From NCBI GenBank assembly GCA_021732625.1, contig JAKFUP010000069.1, forward strand, positions 1 to 45,109: a stretch of 45,109 bases of DNA, given 5' to 3'. Below, piece after piece: positions 1 to 7,544 of this stretch. Position numbers and translations under genes: made by a program. Numbering within the stretch: the first letter of the stretch is position 1; each line of letters begins with the position of its first letter. This DNA is from Hyphomicrobiales bacterium (GTDB lineage: Bacteria; Pseudomonadota; Alphaproteobacteria; Rhizobiales; Xanthobacteraceae). Below the pieces are notes generated by a model. The model was not told the origin of the DNA. It did no database searches and saw nothing but the letters and a program-made list of their open reading frames with translations.

Positions 1-396
1 TGGAGGACTTGAATAGAGACGACGGCGCCCCCGCGCCTCAAACAACAGGGGCGATGTTGCACGTGTGGACCATGGCGCGGGTTTTTCTTTTGCGCGAATG
101 GCGCAAGCGCCAAGCGCGCAGCGCCGCAAACAACAGGGGTGATGAGGCATGTCTTTTCCTTTGTCATTCCGGGATGCCCGAAGGGCAGACCCGGAATCCA
201 TCTCACCAGAAACTCAGAGATCGTGGATGCTTGGATTCCGGGCTCGCTCGCACGCAGCCGAGTATACGTGGGGCTGCGCGGAGAACGCTCGCGCACCGGA
301 ATGACAAAAAGAAGAATCAAGCCCGGCAATGACGAGAAAAGGAGCTGTTTGAAAATCGAAGCGGGAAGAGGCGAAGCATGCCACAAGAAGAAAAAG
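1..396. other. Gene-free left edge with repeat element
   Basis: I see no credible gene here. Two short related segments containing CAACAGGGG followed by CGATG or TGATG lie near 41-56 and 130-145. A longer palindromic-ended repeat occupies 163-305 and is listed separately. The remainder up to the soxW stop looks like ordinary spacer. Confidence 0.6.
163..305. repeat. Intergenic palindromic repeat with GTCATTCC/GGAATGAC ends
   Basis: The element begins GTCATTCCGGGATGC and ends CCGGAATGAC, so its ends are inverted repeats. The inner part holds a second pair of related ends (a CCCGGAATCC-like segment near 190 and TTGGATTCCGGG near 232-243). Elements with these ends are scattered between genes in Bradyrhizobium relatives (recollection). 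A fragment of the same end, GGAATGAC, occurs at 1883-1890 after soxR. It may be a non-autonomous mobile repeat or a structured RNA element; no function is claimed. Confidence 0.6.
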
Positions 397-984
397 TCAG
401 GCCTGCTTGCGGAGCCAGTCGGCGAACGGCGCGGACTCGTAACCCTTCTCGCGGACATAACGGAACATCGCGAGAAATTCCGTGGGCTCCGGCAGGCCCG
501 GCATACGCGCGACCTCCCTCGCCTGCCCGGTCAACTTCGCAAGGCCATCGGCCTTCTCCGGAAAAAACTGGATCGTGGGCGTGCCGCGTACGTCGTAAGC
601 CGCGCTCAGCGGTTTTTCGGCGAGCGAAGCGCCGCCAAAATCGGTCACGCTGCGCGCGCCGAGAATGTTGAGATGAAGAATCTCGAAATTATCGCGAATG
701 TAGGATTCGATCTTCGGGTCCATCATGTGGACCTCGTGCATGCGCTTGCACGACGGACATCCCTTCAGGCCCCACATGATCGCGAAGCGCTTGCCCTTCG
801 CGTTCGCCCCGGTCAAATCCTCAGCCAGATCGAGGAAGCTCTCGAGATACCAGTCCATCTGGTAGAGGCCGTCATCGCCGAGCTTGGCCTTCGCCGCTGC
901 GGGGCCGGCGTGAAGCCCGAGCAGACCGAAACCGGTCAGGGCCAACGCCTGCCTCCGGGTGAAATGGCTTTCTGGAGCGCGCAA
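397..984 (-). CDS. soxW: SoxW-type periplasmic thioredoxin
   Basis: This 195-residue protein starts with a twin-arginine-like export signal (TRRQALALTG, residues 9-18, then a hydrophobic stretch to about residue 33). It carries a thioredoxin CPSC site at C76/C79 within KGCPSCKRMH, and a cis-Pro-like RGTPTIQFFP segment further on. SoxW proteins are thioredoxins that support Sox thiosulfate oxidation by keeping periplasmic carrier-protein cysteines reduced. The gene runs divergently from soxS across a 72-bp spacer holding a palindrome that probably binds SoxR. The Sox catalytic genes themselves are not in the window. Family assignment is good; the exact substrate is inferred from the neighbours. 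Confidence 0.85.
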   Translation of the reverse strand: MRAPESHFTRRQALALTGFGLLGLHAGPAAAKAKLGDDGLYQMDWYLESFLDLAEDLTGANAKGKRFAIMWGLKGCPSCKRMHEVHMMDPKIESYIRDNFEILHLNILGARSVTDFGGASLAEKPLSAAYDVRGTPTIQFFPEKADGLAKLTGQAREVARMPGLPEPTEFLAMFRYVREKGYESAPFADWLRKQA

Positions 985-1027
985 GGCCGATACTCCCGTC
1001 GAATTCTGAGATTGTCAGGTCTGGCAG

Positions 1028-1049
1028 ATATATGCGAATTCGTTTATAT
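1028..1049. promoter_or_regulatory. Imperfect palindrome, probable SoxR operator
   Basis: A 22-bp inverted repeat is centred on GAATTC at 1036-1041. Its ATATA and TATAT arms (1028-1032 and 1045-1049) match perfectly, and only two of eleven base pairs mismatch. It lies between divergent soxW and soxS, just upstream of the likely soxS start. AT-rich palindromes of this size are typical ArsR-family operators, and the local regulator is SoxR, so autogenous repression is the likely role. Binding is inferred. Confidence 0.55.
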
Positions 1050-1056
1050 GTATCAT

Positions 1057-1449
1057 ATGTCAGCCCGAATGCTCGTAAAATTATCGCTCGGCACCGCCTT
1101 GGCGGTTGCCGCCAGCCTGCTGCCTTCCGTGTCCCAATCGGCGGAACTGCTGATGTTCGAGCGCGGCGGCTGCGTCTGGTGCCAGCGCTGGAACCACGAT
1201 GTCGGGCCGGTTTACGACAAGAGTGCCGAGGCAAAAATGCTGCCGCTGCGCAGGATCGATCTCGATCGCCAACGGCCGGACGGCCTCAAGCTCTCCCAGC
1301 CGATCCGCTACACGCCGACGTTTGTGGTGATCGATAACGGACGCGAGGTCGGCCGCATCACCGGATACATCAACGACGACTCATTCTGGGGGCTGCTGGG
1401 GACACTGGCAGCAAAAGTCGAACCCCGGCCCGAACCCGATCGCATTTGA
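1057..1449 (+). CDS. soxS: SoxS thioredoxin-like protein
   Basis: The protein of about 130 residues has an N-terminal hydrophobic signal (residues 5-28, ending near SQSA) and a CVWC redox site at C39/C42 (RGGCVWCQRW). A later YTPTFVV segment carries the cis-proline. It belongs to the SoxS family, periplasmic thioredoxin-like proteins encoded beside soxR that take part in thiosulfate oxidation. Three in-frame ATGs exist at 1048, 1057 and 1069. The 1048 codon overlaps the palindromic operator, so 1057 or 1069 is preferred. The gene's stop overlaps the alternative TTG start of soxR, so the two are probably co-transcribed. Confidence 0.82.
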   Translation: MSARMLVKLSLGTALAVAASLLPSVSQSAELLMFERGGCVWCQRWNHDVGPVYDKSAEAKMLPLRRIDLDRQRPDGLKLSQPIRYTPTFVVIDNGREVGRITGYINDDSFWGLLGTLAAKVEPRPEPDRI

Positions 1450-1490
1450 TCGTGGCATCACCAACCGATTTGAACGAAGCAGCGATAGCC

Positions 1491-1868
1491 ATGACCTCGA
1501 TCCTGTCGTCCGATATCGAAACCGAACTGCGCGATGGCGCGGAGTATTCGCCCGAGCTCGATCAGCTGATGCGCAAGGCGCGCAAGGCCAGCAATTTCCT
1601 GAAGGCCCTGTCGCACGAAAACCGCCTGCTTCTGCTTTGTCTGCTGGCCGAACGCGAACGCTCGGTCACCGAGCTGGAAAATATCCTGTCGTTACGGCAG
1701 TCGGCGGTGTCACAGCAGCTGGCGCGGCTGCGCTATGACGGCATGGTCGATACGCGCCGCGACGGCAAGACGATCTACTACAGCCTCGCAAACGACGACG
1801 TTCGCCGCGTTATTTCTGTCGTTTACGATATCTTCTGCGCACCAACTGAACTCGCCGACAAAAAATAG
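1491..1868 (+). CDS. soxR: SoxR, ArsR-family redox-sensing repressor
   Basis: This 125-residue winged-helix regulator has the ArsR recognition region LRQSAVSQQLARLRYDG and a wing around DTRRDGKTIYY. Two cysteines, C50 (LLLLCLL) and C116 (YDIFCAP), are 66 residues apart. That is the spacing of the dithiol pair in SqrR/BigR, which forms polysulfide bridges and releases DNA. It probably represses sox genes until sulfane sulfur appears. A TTG at 1446 would add 15 residues and overlap the soxS stop; the ATG at 1491 is preferred because the added residues look non-conserved. The sensing chemistry is inferred from the family. Confidence 0.85.
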   Translation: MTSILSSDIETELRDGAEYSPELDQLMRKARKASNFLKALSHENRLLLLCLLAERERSVTELENILSLRQSAVSQQLARLRYDGMVDTRRDGKTIYYSLANDDVRRVISVVYDIFCAPTELADKK

Positions 1869-1910
1869 CCCGCCGAAGAGCGGGAATGACGGGGAGCCGG
1901 CATTTGCCGG
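1869..1910 (+). terminator. Two small hairpins between soxR and soxT
   Basis: CCCGC/GCGGG (1869-1873 and 1880-1884) forms one stem-loop directly after the soxR stop. CCGGCA-TT-TGCCGG (1897-1910) forms a second. Neither is followed by a clear T run, so they may be attenuating or mRNA-stabilising structures rather than true terminators. GGAATGAC at 1883-1890 matches the end of the repeat at 163-305. Confidence 0.4.
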
Positions 1911-1940
1911 ATAGTCTCCGCGACAACCGGGAGAGAGACC

Positions 1941-3050
1941 TTGCAGAATATGTCTGCATGGATGCCTGCGATCTGCGGCCTTGTCCTCGGCGGCGTCACC
2001 GGCTTTGCCGTGCGCCGCGCCAAGCTGTGTTCGTTCGGCGCGATCGAAGATGCGCTGATGGGCGCAGACAGCCGCAGGCTGCGGATCTTCGGGCTCGCTC
2101 TTGGCATCGCCATTCTCGGTACGCAGACACTGATCGTGACGGGCCTCCTCACTCCGGAACTCACGACCTATGTGCCCGCGGCAATTCCGGTGGCCGCGAT
2201 TCTGATGGGCAGCATTCTGTTTGGCATGGGCATGGCCATGGTCGGGACCTGCGGATTCGGTTCGCTGGTGCGGCTCGGTGCCGGCGATTTACGCGGACTG
2301 GTCGTCATTCTCGTATTAGGCGCGGCAGCCTACGCAACGCTGCGTGGCGTGCTTGCCAGCTTTCGGATTGGCGTGCTCGAAAGCATGGCAATCGCAATGC
2401 CCGAAGGCGTTCGGTCCGATATCGCGATGCTGGCATCGCGCGCGTTGGGTGTTGATGCGCGTATCGCGATCGCGCTGATTGCAGGCCTCGGTCTGTGCTG
2501 GCTGGCGCTGCGCGATCCCCGCCTTCGGCGCTCGCCGCGATTGCTGTTAGCGGGAGTAGTGCTCGGCCTTGCCACTGTCGCAGGCTGGATCGCCACAACA
2601 TGGCTCGGCGACGACTTCAGCGGACCGGTCCGTCCGCAAAGTCTCACATTCGTCTCCACGATCGGAAAAGCGCTTTACGCGGGACTGCTCAACGTCAATG
2701 GCCTCGCCGATTTCGGAGTTGGCAGTGTGTTTGGCGTTGTCGCGGGTTCGTGGCTGGCTGCGTGGCACGCCACTGAATTGCGCTGGGAAGCATTCGACGA
2801 CGACCACGAGATGCGGCGGCATTTGATGGGGGCTGCGCTGATGGGCGTTGGCGGCATCCTTGCCGGAGGATGCACGATCGGTCAGGGCATCACCGCCGGA
2901 TCGATGCTCGCACTGTCGTGGCCGCTTGCGGTCGGCGGAATGATTCTGGGCGCACGGATCGGGATCGCGGTTTTGGTCGATGGATCGCCGCGCGATCTCG
3001 TCCAGCGCTTCTGGGCCAATCTGACTGGTAACGCTCGTTCGCAGCAGTAG
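1941..3050 (+). CDS. soxT: SoxT, YeeE/YedE-family sulfur-compound transporter
   Basis: The protein of about 369 residues is almost entirely hydrophobic helices. It has the two hallmark YeeE/YedE segments, MVGTCGFGSLVRLG in the first half and AGGCTIGQGITAGS in the second, each with a conserved cysteine thought to pass thiosulfate or sulfane sulfur through the membrane. It completes the soxSRT order known from sulfur-oxidising alphaproteobacteria. GGGAGAG at 1929-1935 sits five bases before TTG 1941; an ATG at 1950 is fourteen bases away, so TTG is favoured weakly. The product is an inner-membrane protein likely to import sulfur units or signal their presence to SoxR. The substrate is unproven. 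Confidence 0.8.
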   Translation: MQNMSAWMPAICGLVLGGVTGFAVRRAKLCSFGAIEDALMGADSRRLRIFGLALGIAILGTQTLIVTGLLTPELTTYVPAAIPVAAILMGSILFGMGMAMVGTCGFGSLVRLGAGDLRGLVVILVLGAAAYATLRGVLASFRIGVLESMAIAMPEGVRSDIAMLASRALGVDARIAIALIAGLGLCWLALRDPRLRRSPRLLLAGVVLGLATVAGWIATTWLGDDFSGPVRPQSLTFVSTIGKALYAGLLNVNGLADFGVGSVFGVVAGSWLAAWHATELRWEAFDDDHEMRRHLMGAALMGVGGILAGGCTIGQGITAGSMLALSWPLAVGGMILGARIGIAVLVDGSPRDLVQRFWANLTGNARSQQ

Positions 3051-3056
3051 AGCGTC

Positions 3057-3509
3057 TTACGGCCTCAAGTAGGTCCAGCCCTTTTCCTGCAACTCGATCA
3101 GGCGAACCGCACCGGATGGCACGATGGACGCCTGCGATATGATGCTGATGGCCTTGCCTTCGCGCTTTTCCATGCCGTCCTTGGTGTTGCCGCAAGCGGA
3201 AAAAATCACGCTCGACGGAAAGCTGCCGTCCACGATCTGCTTGATCCTGTCCTGTACCGGAGAAGTGTCAGCGCGCAGCATATGCAAACCAGGGCCATAG
3301 GTGACAACTTCGACTTCAACCGTTTCGCCTTTGGATTTGTATTGCTCCATGATGTTCGTGACGTTGTTGAGTGCCAGATTCATCACTGCAGGATCGTTCT
3401 GATCGACTTGAATCGATACGCGATGCGATTTGGTGTCCGCGCCGGAAGCCGGGGCCGCCAGACTAGCCACCATCAGCACAGCCGCCATCGCAAAACCGAG
3501 ATACCGCAT
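3057..3509 (-). CDS. Secreted DsrE-family protein
   Basis: The product is 150 residues with a cleavable signal peptide (residues 1-24, ending ASGA). It is followed by a DsrE/DsrF-like alpha-beta fold with a central VIFSACGNT segment carrying one cysteine, C106. DsrE-type proteins carry or bind persulfide sulfur, and secreted versions without the DsrEFH partners are common near sox genes. The gene is convergent with soxT (six bases between stops) and lies downstream of the second YeeE gene on the same strand. A GGAG about six bases before the ATG supports the start. The partner and reaction are unknown. Confidence 0.75.
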   Translation of the reverse strand: MRYLGFAMAAVLMVASLAAPASGADTKSHRVSIQVDQNDPAVMNLALNNVTNIMEQYKSKGETVEVEVVTYGPGLHMLRADTSPVQDRIKQIVDGSFPSSVIFSACGNTKDGMEKREGKAISIISQASIVPSGAVRLIELQEKGWTYLRP

Positions 3510-3675
3510 GTCGTTCTCCAGCCTGTTCTTGAATTCTTATCTAGCCGCTTTCAGAACGATCCGGCAATTGTGTACGGCATCCCGCGCGGAAGCAGCCGGG
3601 CTATGACGGCATAGTACACATAATAACAGCGGGATGATATCCGCCGCTTCGAACCATTGTCTGAAAGCAGAGCGA

Positions 3676-4725
3676 TTAACGGGTCGCCATTGCCGGCAAG
3701 GCCACAATCCGCCGGACGCCGAGCGCCGCTCCAGTCACGATCCCGGCGACCGCGATCAGCGAAGGCAGGGCCAGCGTCGAAAGCCCGGTCAATCCCTGCC
3801 CGATCGAACAGCCATACGCCATTGCACCGCCGCTTCCCATCAGAGCGGCACCCGAAATCGAGCGCACCATGTGGTTGGCTGACGTGTAGCCTTCGAGTTG
3901 GAAACGGCCGGTCAACAATGACGTCAGCAGGCTGCCGACCAGCACACCGGATACAATCGCGATTCCAAAATTCACCGACAATGCGGTGGACAGCATGGTG
4001 TATTGCAAGGTGTCCGCGATCGGAGCAATGAACGTCAGCGACGTAACAGGAATCGGATTGAAATCGTCGGCGCCAAGCCAGCCCGTCGTTAGCCATCCCG
4101 CCGTCACCAGAAGACCCACGGCAACGCCCGCCGCGATCTGTCCGTATGCGCGGCGAAACTGCTGACTGGAGAAGGCAAAAATCAGGAGTGCGCCACTCGC
4201 GATCAACGCAATGGCGATGCGGGCGGCGCTTTCGCTAACGCCGAGCGTCGACAGCAATGCCGGTGCCGAAACAGCATTCGGGGTGATCTGTGTCCACTGC
4301 AGGAAAGCAAGGCGCGCTGGCGCCAACAATCCCTTCAACGTCATCTGCGCGGTAACGCCGATGATAACCAGAACGACCAGCGACCGCACGTTGCCCTTGC
4401 CCAGCAGGACAAGCGCGCGCGACGCACAGCCGTTGGAAAGCACCATACCCAATCCGAACAGCAAGCCGCCGGCGAACAGAAGCGGCGCTGAAAACGATGG
4501 CTGAAGGTAAATCGACTTGCCGATATCAACGATCCCGGCACCTGCGATAAACTGCGTTCCAAGAATGGCGACCGCGAGCGCGATCGCATAGCTGCGGATC
4601 TTGCGGCTATCGTCAGCAGTCCACCAGTCGCGCAAGCTGCTCAAGAGGCAAAAGCCACTCAGCAGTCCGACAACACCGAACGCCATTCCGATGGCAAACC
4701 CAGCAAGAACTGAAAAATCAGGCAT
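3676..4725 (-). CDS. Second YeeE/YedE-family membrane protein (SoxT paralogue)
   Basis: This 349-residue multi-helix protein has both family signatures, LSNGCASRALVLLGKGNVRS near residue 100 and AYGCSIGQGLTGLS near residue 305. It therefore has the same two-cysteine layout as SoxT but is clearly diverged from it. A GTG three bases upstream (4728) is an alternative start. Some sulfur oxidisers carry two such proteins near SoxR-type regulators, one transporting and one possibly signalling. Here the DsrE-like gene lies between the two, suggesting a sulfur-relay module. Function is inferred. Confidence 0.75.
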   Translation of the reverse strand: MPDFSVLAGFAIGMAFGVVGLLSGFCLLSSLRDWWTADDSRKIRSYAIALAVAILGTQFIAGAGIVDIGKSIYLQPSFSAPLLFAGGLLFGLGMVLSNGCASRALVLLGKGNVRSLVVLVIIGVTAQMTLKGLLAPARLAFLQWTQITPNAVSAPALLSTLGVSESAARIAIALIASGALLIFAFSSQQFRRAYGQIAAGVAVGLLVTAGWLTTGWLGADDFNPIPVTSLTFIAPIADTLQYTMLSTALSVNFGIAIVSGVLVGSLLTSLLTGRFQLEGYTSANHMVRSISGAALMGSGGAMAYGCSIGQGLTGLSTLALPSLIAVAGIVTGAALGVRRIVALPAMATR

Positions 4726-4759
4726 CACGAACCGTCCTCAGCAACGACTGCAAGTCTTT

Positions 4760-4775
4760 GATATCGGTACATATC
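4760..4775. promoter_or_regulatory. GATAT-N6-ATATC inverted repeat upstream of second YeeE gene
   Basis: Five-base arms at 4760-4764 and 4771-4775 are separated by six bases. The same stretch is also a direct repeat of ATATC at 10-bp spacing. It lies about 35 bp upstream of the divergently facing start at 4725 and could be a second SoxR-type operator. The arms are short, so this is tentative. Confidence 0.3.
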
Positions 4776-4831
4776 TAGAGCGTAGCCAGAGAGCGGTCTA
4801 TATTACCGGCAAACTAAGTAAGACGTTCCAT

Positions 4832-4875
4832 GGCGCGATCAGCAGGGGGGTAGATTTGCTACATCCGATCGCGCC
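4832..4875. repeat. Nine-base inverted repeat in intergenic region
   Basis: GGCGCGATC (4832-4840) and GATCGCGCC (4867-4875) are exact inverted copies around a 26-base loop. No T run follows on either strand. It lies in the spacer 4726-5015, which holds no convincing gene. It could be a transcription barrier or a protein site; no role is assigned. Confidence 0.4.
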
Positions 4876-5015
4876 GGGCGTAGATTATTCCCCACCCACC
4901 GAGCGTCGGATGCACTTAAACTGATCGCTCGTGGTTAACCATTGCGGTGAAGTCGCCGCTGGCAGCAAACTCTTTCACGATCCCGTCGGAAAAGTCGGTC
5001 GAATCGGTTTGATCG

Positions 5016-5402
5016 TCAGAAATCGACAACGGGAGTCTCCGGCATATGATTTTCGAACAGAACCCAGAATGACGAGCCGAGCCGTTCGATATACCCAGCC
5101 TCGAACTTTGCCAACGCAGCAAGGACGTCAACTTCGGGCGGCTCTGATTCTTTGGGAGCCTGGTTTACGAAAATCGCAACGGCGACTGGAGCGAAGTCGG
5201 ACAGCGTTGCCTGCAGCGCCGCGCTGTCACTTGACCAGTTCAGTGCGTTGCGCATCACGGTCAATGCATTGGCGACCGCAATTTCCTCGCTTTGTGCAGA
5301 CCCAACGCCGTCAGATACGGCGCGCATGAAATTAAAGCGCCGATAGGCGAATTTACGTTCCTGCTCGATCAGTTTCCGCCGCTCGACGATTTCCCTTTGC
5401 AA
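5016..5402 (-). CDS. Conserved hypothetical protein downstream of selC
   Basis: About 128 residues: a charged N-terminal helix (residues 1-20), then the patterns SEEIAVANALTVMRNAL and FWVLFENHMPETPVVDF at the C-terminus. I recall similar hypothetical proteins in Bradyrhizobium relatives but no function. There is no ATG in frame after the upstream stop. The only usual start is TTG at 5402, and the coding pattern appears to extend a few codons further upstream, so the true start may be altered or lost. It is the last gene of the fdh-sel strand, about 95 bases after tRNA-Sec. It could be a relic, but the C-terminal part looks whole. Confidence 0.5.
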   Translation of the reverse strand: MQREIVERRKLIEQERKFAYRRFNFMRAVSDGVGSAQSEEIAVANALTVMRNALNWSSDSAALQATLSDFAPVAVAIFVNQAPKESEPPEVDVLAALAKFEAGYIERLGSSFWVLFENHMPETPVVDF

Positions 5403-5474
5403 TTCAGCTTCGGCAGCATCGGCATGCCGCGTCGCCGATTGAAGCGTGCATAGAGAAAGAAGGATTCACTGCGA

Positions 5475-7544
5475 TCACACTACGCTCCTCGAAGATGGCG
5501 GAAGAGAGAGGGAGTCGAACCCACCAAGAACCGTCTCGCGGCCCTTCCCGGATTTGAAGTCCGGACGCCCCACCAGGAACGTGTCTCTTCCAGATTGGCT
5601 TGATATCTGCTCGCCCGATATGGAACGAAACAGATCCAGCCGATGCTTGTTCATACGTCTCAGATCACCGCGCCTGATCGTCACTCCATGACGATCGAAG
5701 AAATCGAGTATCTGGATCGCAACCTTGCGCCCGTTGTCCAGACGGTCACGGAGCTGCGCAGCGCTGAATTCACCCTTGGGTACGACGCTTGCGATGTCGA
5801 GTGCAATCGCAACCATTTCGCTGACCGTGCTGCGCAGAAAGAAGTGATCCTGCGCGACCTCATCGACCTTGCCCATCCGACCGAGCAGTTTGAACAGACG
5901 GCGGACTTCGCTTTCCGCGACGACAAGTATGCCGGCAATGTCCCTTACTCGTGGCGGCCGGAAACGCTCCGCGTCCGAAATCAGCGGCTGGATTCTCACC
6001 CAGAGTTTTTCGTCAGGCGGGGTTAGCCGCACTTCATGGCCGGCCAGCCGCACCCAGGCGCCGTCAAGCCCCACCTCGCCTTTCTTGGCGAGGCTCTGAA
6101 GAAATCCAGAGAATGCCGGCGCGGGCAACCGTGGCGTTAGTTGCAGACGAAGTTTCTCAAGACCGATACCGGGCTGGTCAGGACTATTGGCATGAAAGGC
6201 TTTAAGCAAAGCAAGCAGATCGGTCTTCAAACGGAGCCGTGTCGATGGGGCCAAACCGAGCTCGCCAACAGCCGAGGCAATACGCAGCACCGACGTTTTC
6301 TCGATCAGATCCGCCGTCTGCGTTTCGCTAAGCGCGCGATCGCGAATAAACGACGACAGATCGACAAACCACGGCGGCGCATCGAGCAACGCTTTGAGCG
6401 TTTGCGCAGGGTCTTGCAGCACAAGCGCCTGGAGCTGCGCCACACGCTCCGGCGTCCTGCGCTTGCGTGCGGGCGCACGCAAATCGAGAAAGGATCCGCC
6501 GCCAATGGTGCGTTGATCCGTGGTATCTCTCACCACATACCGGTCTCCGGCTAAAGCCGCGATCGGCTTCTCCAGCACCAACTGAACAAACGCAGTATCG
6601 CCGGGCTTAACTGGACCATCGTCAAGCAACACAATCCGCGCGGCGACATGAGCCGCGCCATGATAGAGTTGCACCGGCATCCACTGGCCGACCGGCTTCA
6701 CCTCAGCGCTCAGCAAACGCAGCGTGGCATCAATACGATCGGCCGGCGCATGAACACTGGAGTCGAGAATGACATCGCCACGGTTGATGGCATCCTTGGT
6801 GATCCCATCACCAGCTAGATTCAGCGCACAGCGTTGGCCGGCATGACCACTTTCGCTCGACTGATTCTGCGCATGGATCGAACGGACCCGCGCGGTTAGT
6901 CCCGAAGGACTGATAGTCAAACGGTCGCCCACTGAAACCGCGCCTGACAGCACGGTGCCAGTAATTACAGTGCCAGCACCCTGCAGCACAAACGAACGAT
7001 CGACCGAAAGGCGAAAACGTCCCCGCTCCGAATCTCGCTTCAAGACGCTCGACAGCTCGAACAACCGGCTGCGCAGATCGGCGATACCCTCGCCTGTCAC
7101 GGATGAAACCGGAACGATCTCAGCATCAGCCAGCACGGTGCCGGTCAGCGCCTGCCGGATACTGGCGATAATGCCGTAGCGCTCGTCGGGAGGCACCACA
7201 TCGATCTTCGTCAACGCAACGATACCACTTTTGATCTGGAGCAAATCGACGATCGCCAAATGTTCCCTGGTTTGAGGCATCACGCCGTCGTTGGCGGCGA
7301 TGACGAGCAAAGCAAGATCGATCCCGGCCACGCCAGCCAGCATATTGTGCACGAAACCTTCGTGACCGGGCACGTCGATAAAGCCCAAAACCGATCCATC
7401 CGGCGCGGACACATAGGCGAAGCCGAGATCGATCGAAATGCCGCGCGCTTTTTCTTCCTTGAGACGATCAGTATCAACGCCAGTAAGTGCCTGCACCAGC
7501 GAGGTCTTGCCGTGATCGATATGTCCCGCGGTTCCGACGATCAT
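5475..7544 (-). CDS. selB: SelB, selenocysteine-specific elongation factor
   Basis: The reading frame encodes 689 residues. The N-terminal GTPase has P-loop [10 protein letters not shown] (residues 8-17), DVPGHE and a TKID specificity motif. EF-Tu-like barrel domains follow, with the region containing [10 protein letters not shown], then C-terminal winged-helix repeats that bind the SECIS hairpin. SelB delivers Sec-tRNA to UGA codons followed by a SECIS. Its ATG overlaps the stop of the upstream Sel1 gene (ATGA). Oddly, codons about 652-683 are the tRNA-Sec gene read through as protein, so the last 38 residues are probably a non-conserved tail. The core is intact and looks functional. Confidence 0.93.
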   Translation of the reverse strand: MIVGTAGHIDHGKTSLVQALTGVDTDRLKEEKARGISIDLGFAYVSAPDGSVLGFIDVPGHEGFVHNMLAGVAGIDLALLVIAANDGVMPQTREHLAIVDLLQIKSGIVALTKIDVVPPDERYGIIASIRQALTGTVLADAEIVPVSSVTGEGIADLRSRLFELSSVLKRDSERGRFRLSVDRSFVLQGAGTVITGTVLSGAVSVGDRLTISPSGLTARVRSIHAQNQSSESGHAGQRCALNLAGDGITKDAINRGDVILDSSVHAPADRIDATLRLLSAEVKPVGQWMPVQLYHGAAHVAARIVLLDDGPVKPGDTAFVQLVLEKPIAALAGDRYVVRDTTDQRTIGGGSFLDLRAPARKRRTPERVAQLQALVLQDPAQTLKALLDAPPWFVDLSSFIRDRALSETQTADLIEKTSVLRIASAVGELGLAPSTRLRLKTDLLALLKAFHANSPDQPGIGLEKLRLQLTPRLPAPAFSGFLQSLAKKGEVGLDGAWVRLAGHEVRLTPPDEKLWVRIQPLISDAERFRPPRVRDIAGILVVAESEVRRLFKLLGRMGKVDEVAQDHFFLRSTVSEMVAIALDIASVVPKGEFSAAQLRDRLDNGRKVAIQILDFFDRHGVTIRRGDLRRMNKHRLDLFRSISGEQISSQSGRDTFLVGRPDFKSGKGRETVLGGFDSLSLPPSSRSVV
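5496..5591 (-). tRNA. selC: tRNA-Sec(TCA), inside the 3' end of selB
   Basis: On the minus strand the gene has an 8-bp acceptor stem, GGAAGAGA paired with TCTCTTCC, then discriminator G and an encoded CCA (5498-5496). The anticodon arm is CCGGA-CTTCAAA-TCCGG with anticodon TCA at 5557-5555. A long variable arm and a TTCGACT T-loop follow. The 8-bp acceptor, long variable arm and UCA anticodon define selenocysteine tRNA. All 96 bases lie within the selB reading frame on the same strand, so maturation of the tRNA from the operon transcript would cut the selB message. Confidence 0.95.

Noticed and set aside
139-1047. Long N-terminal extension of the soxS reading frame
   Set aside because: It runs antisense through soxW and the repeat, and lacks any protein-like pattern; the signal peptide marks the real start.
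4916-5131. A 71-codon minus-strand frame overlapping the hypothetical gene's 3' end
   Set aside because: No ribosome site, overlaps a better frame, and shows no recognisable pattern.
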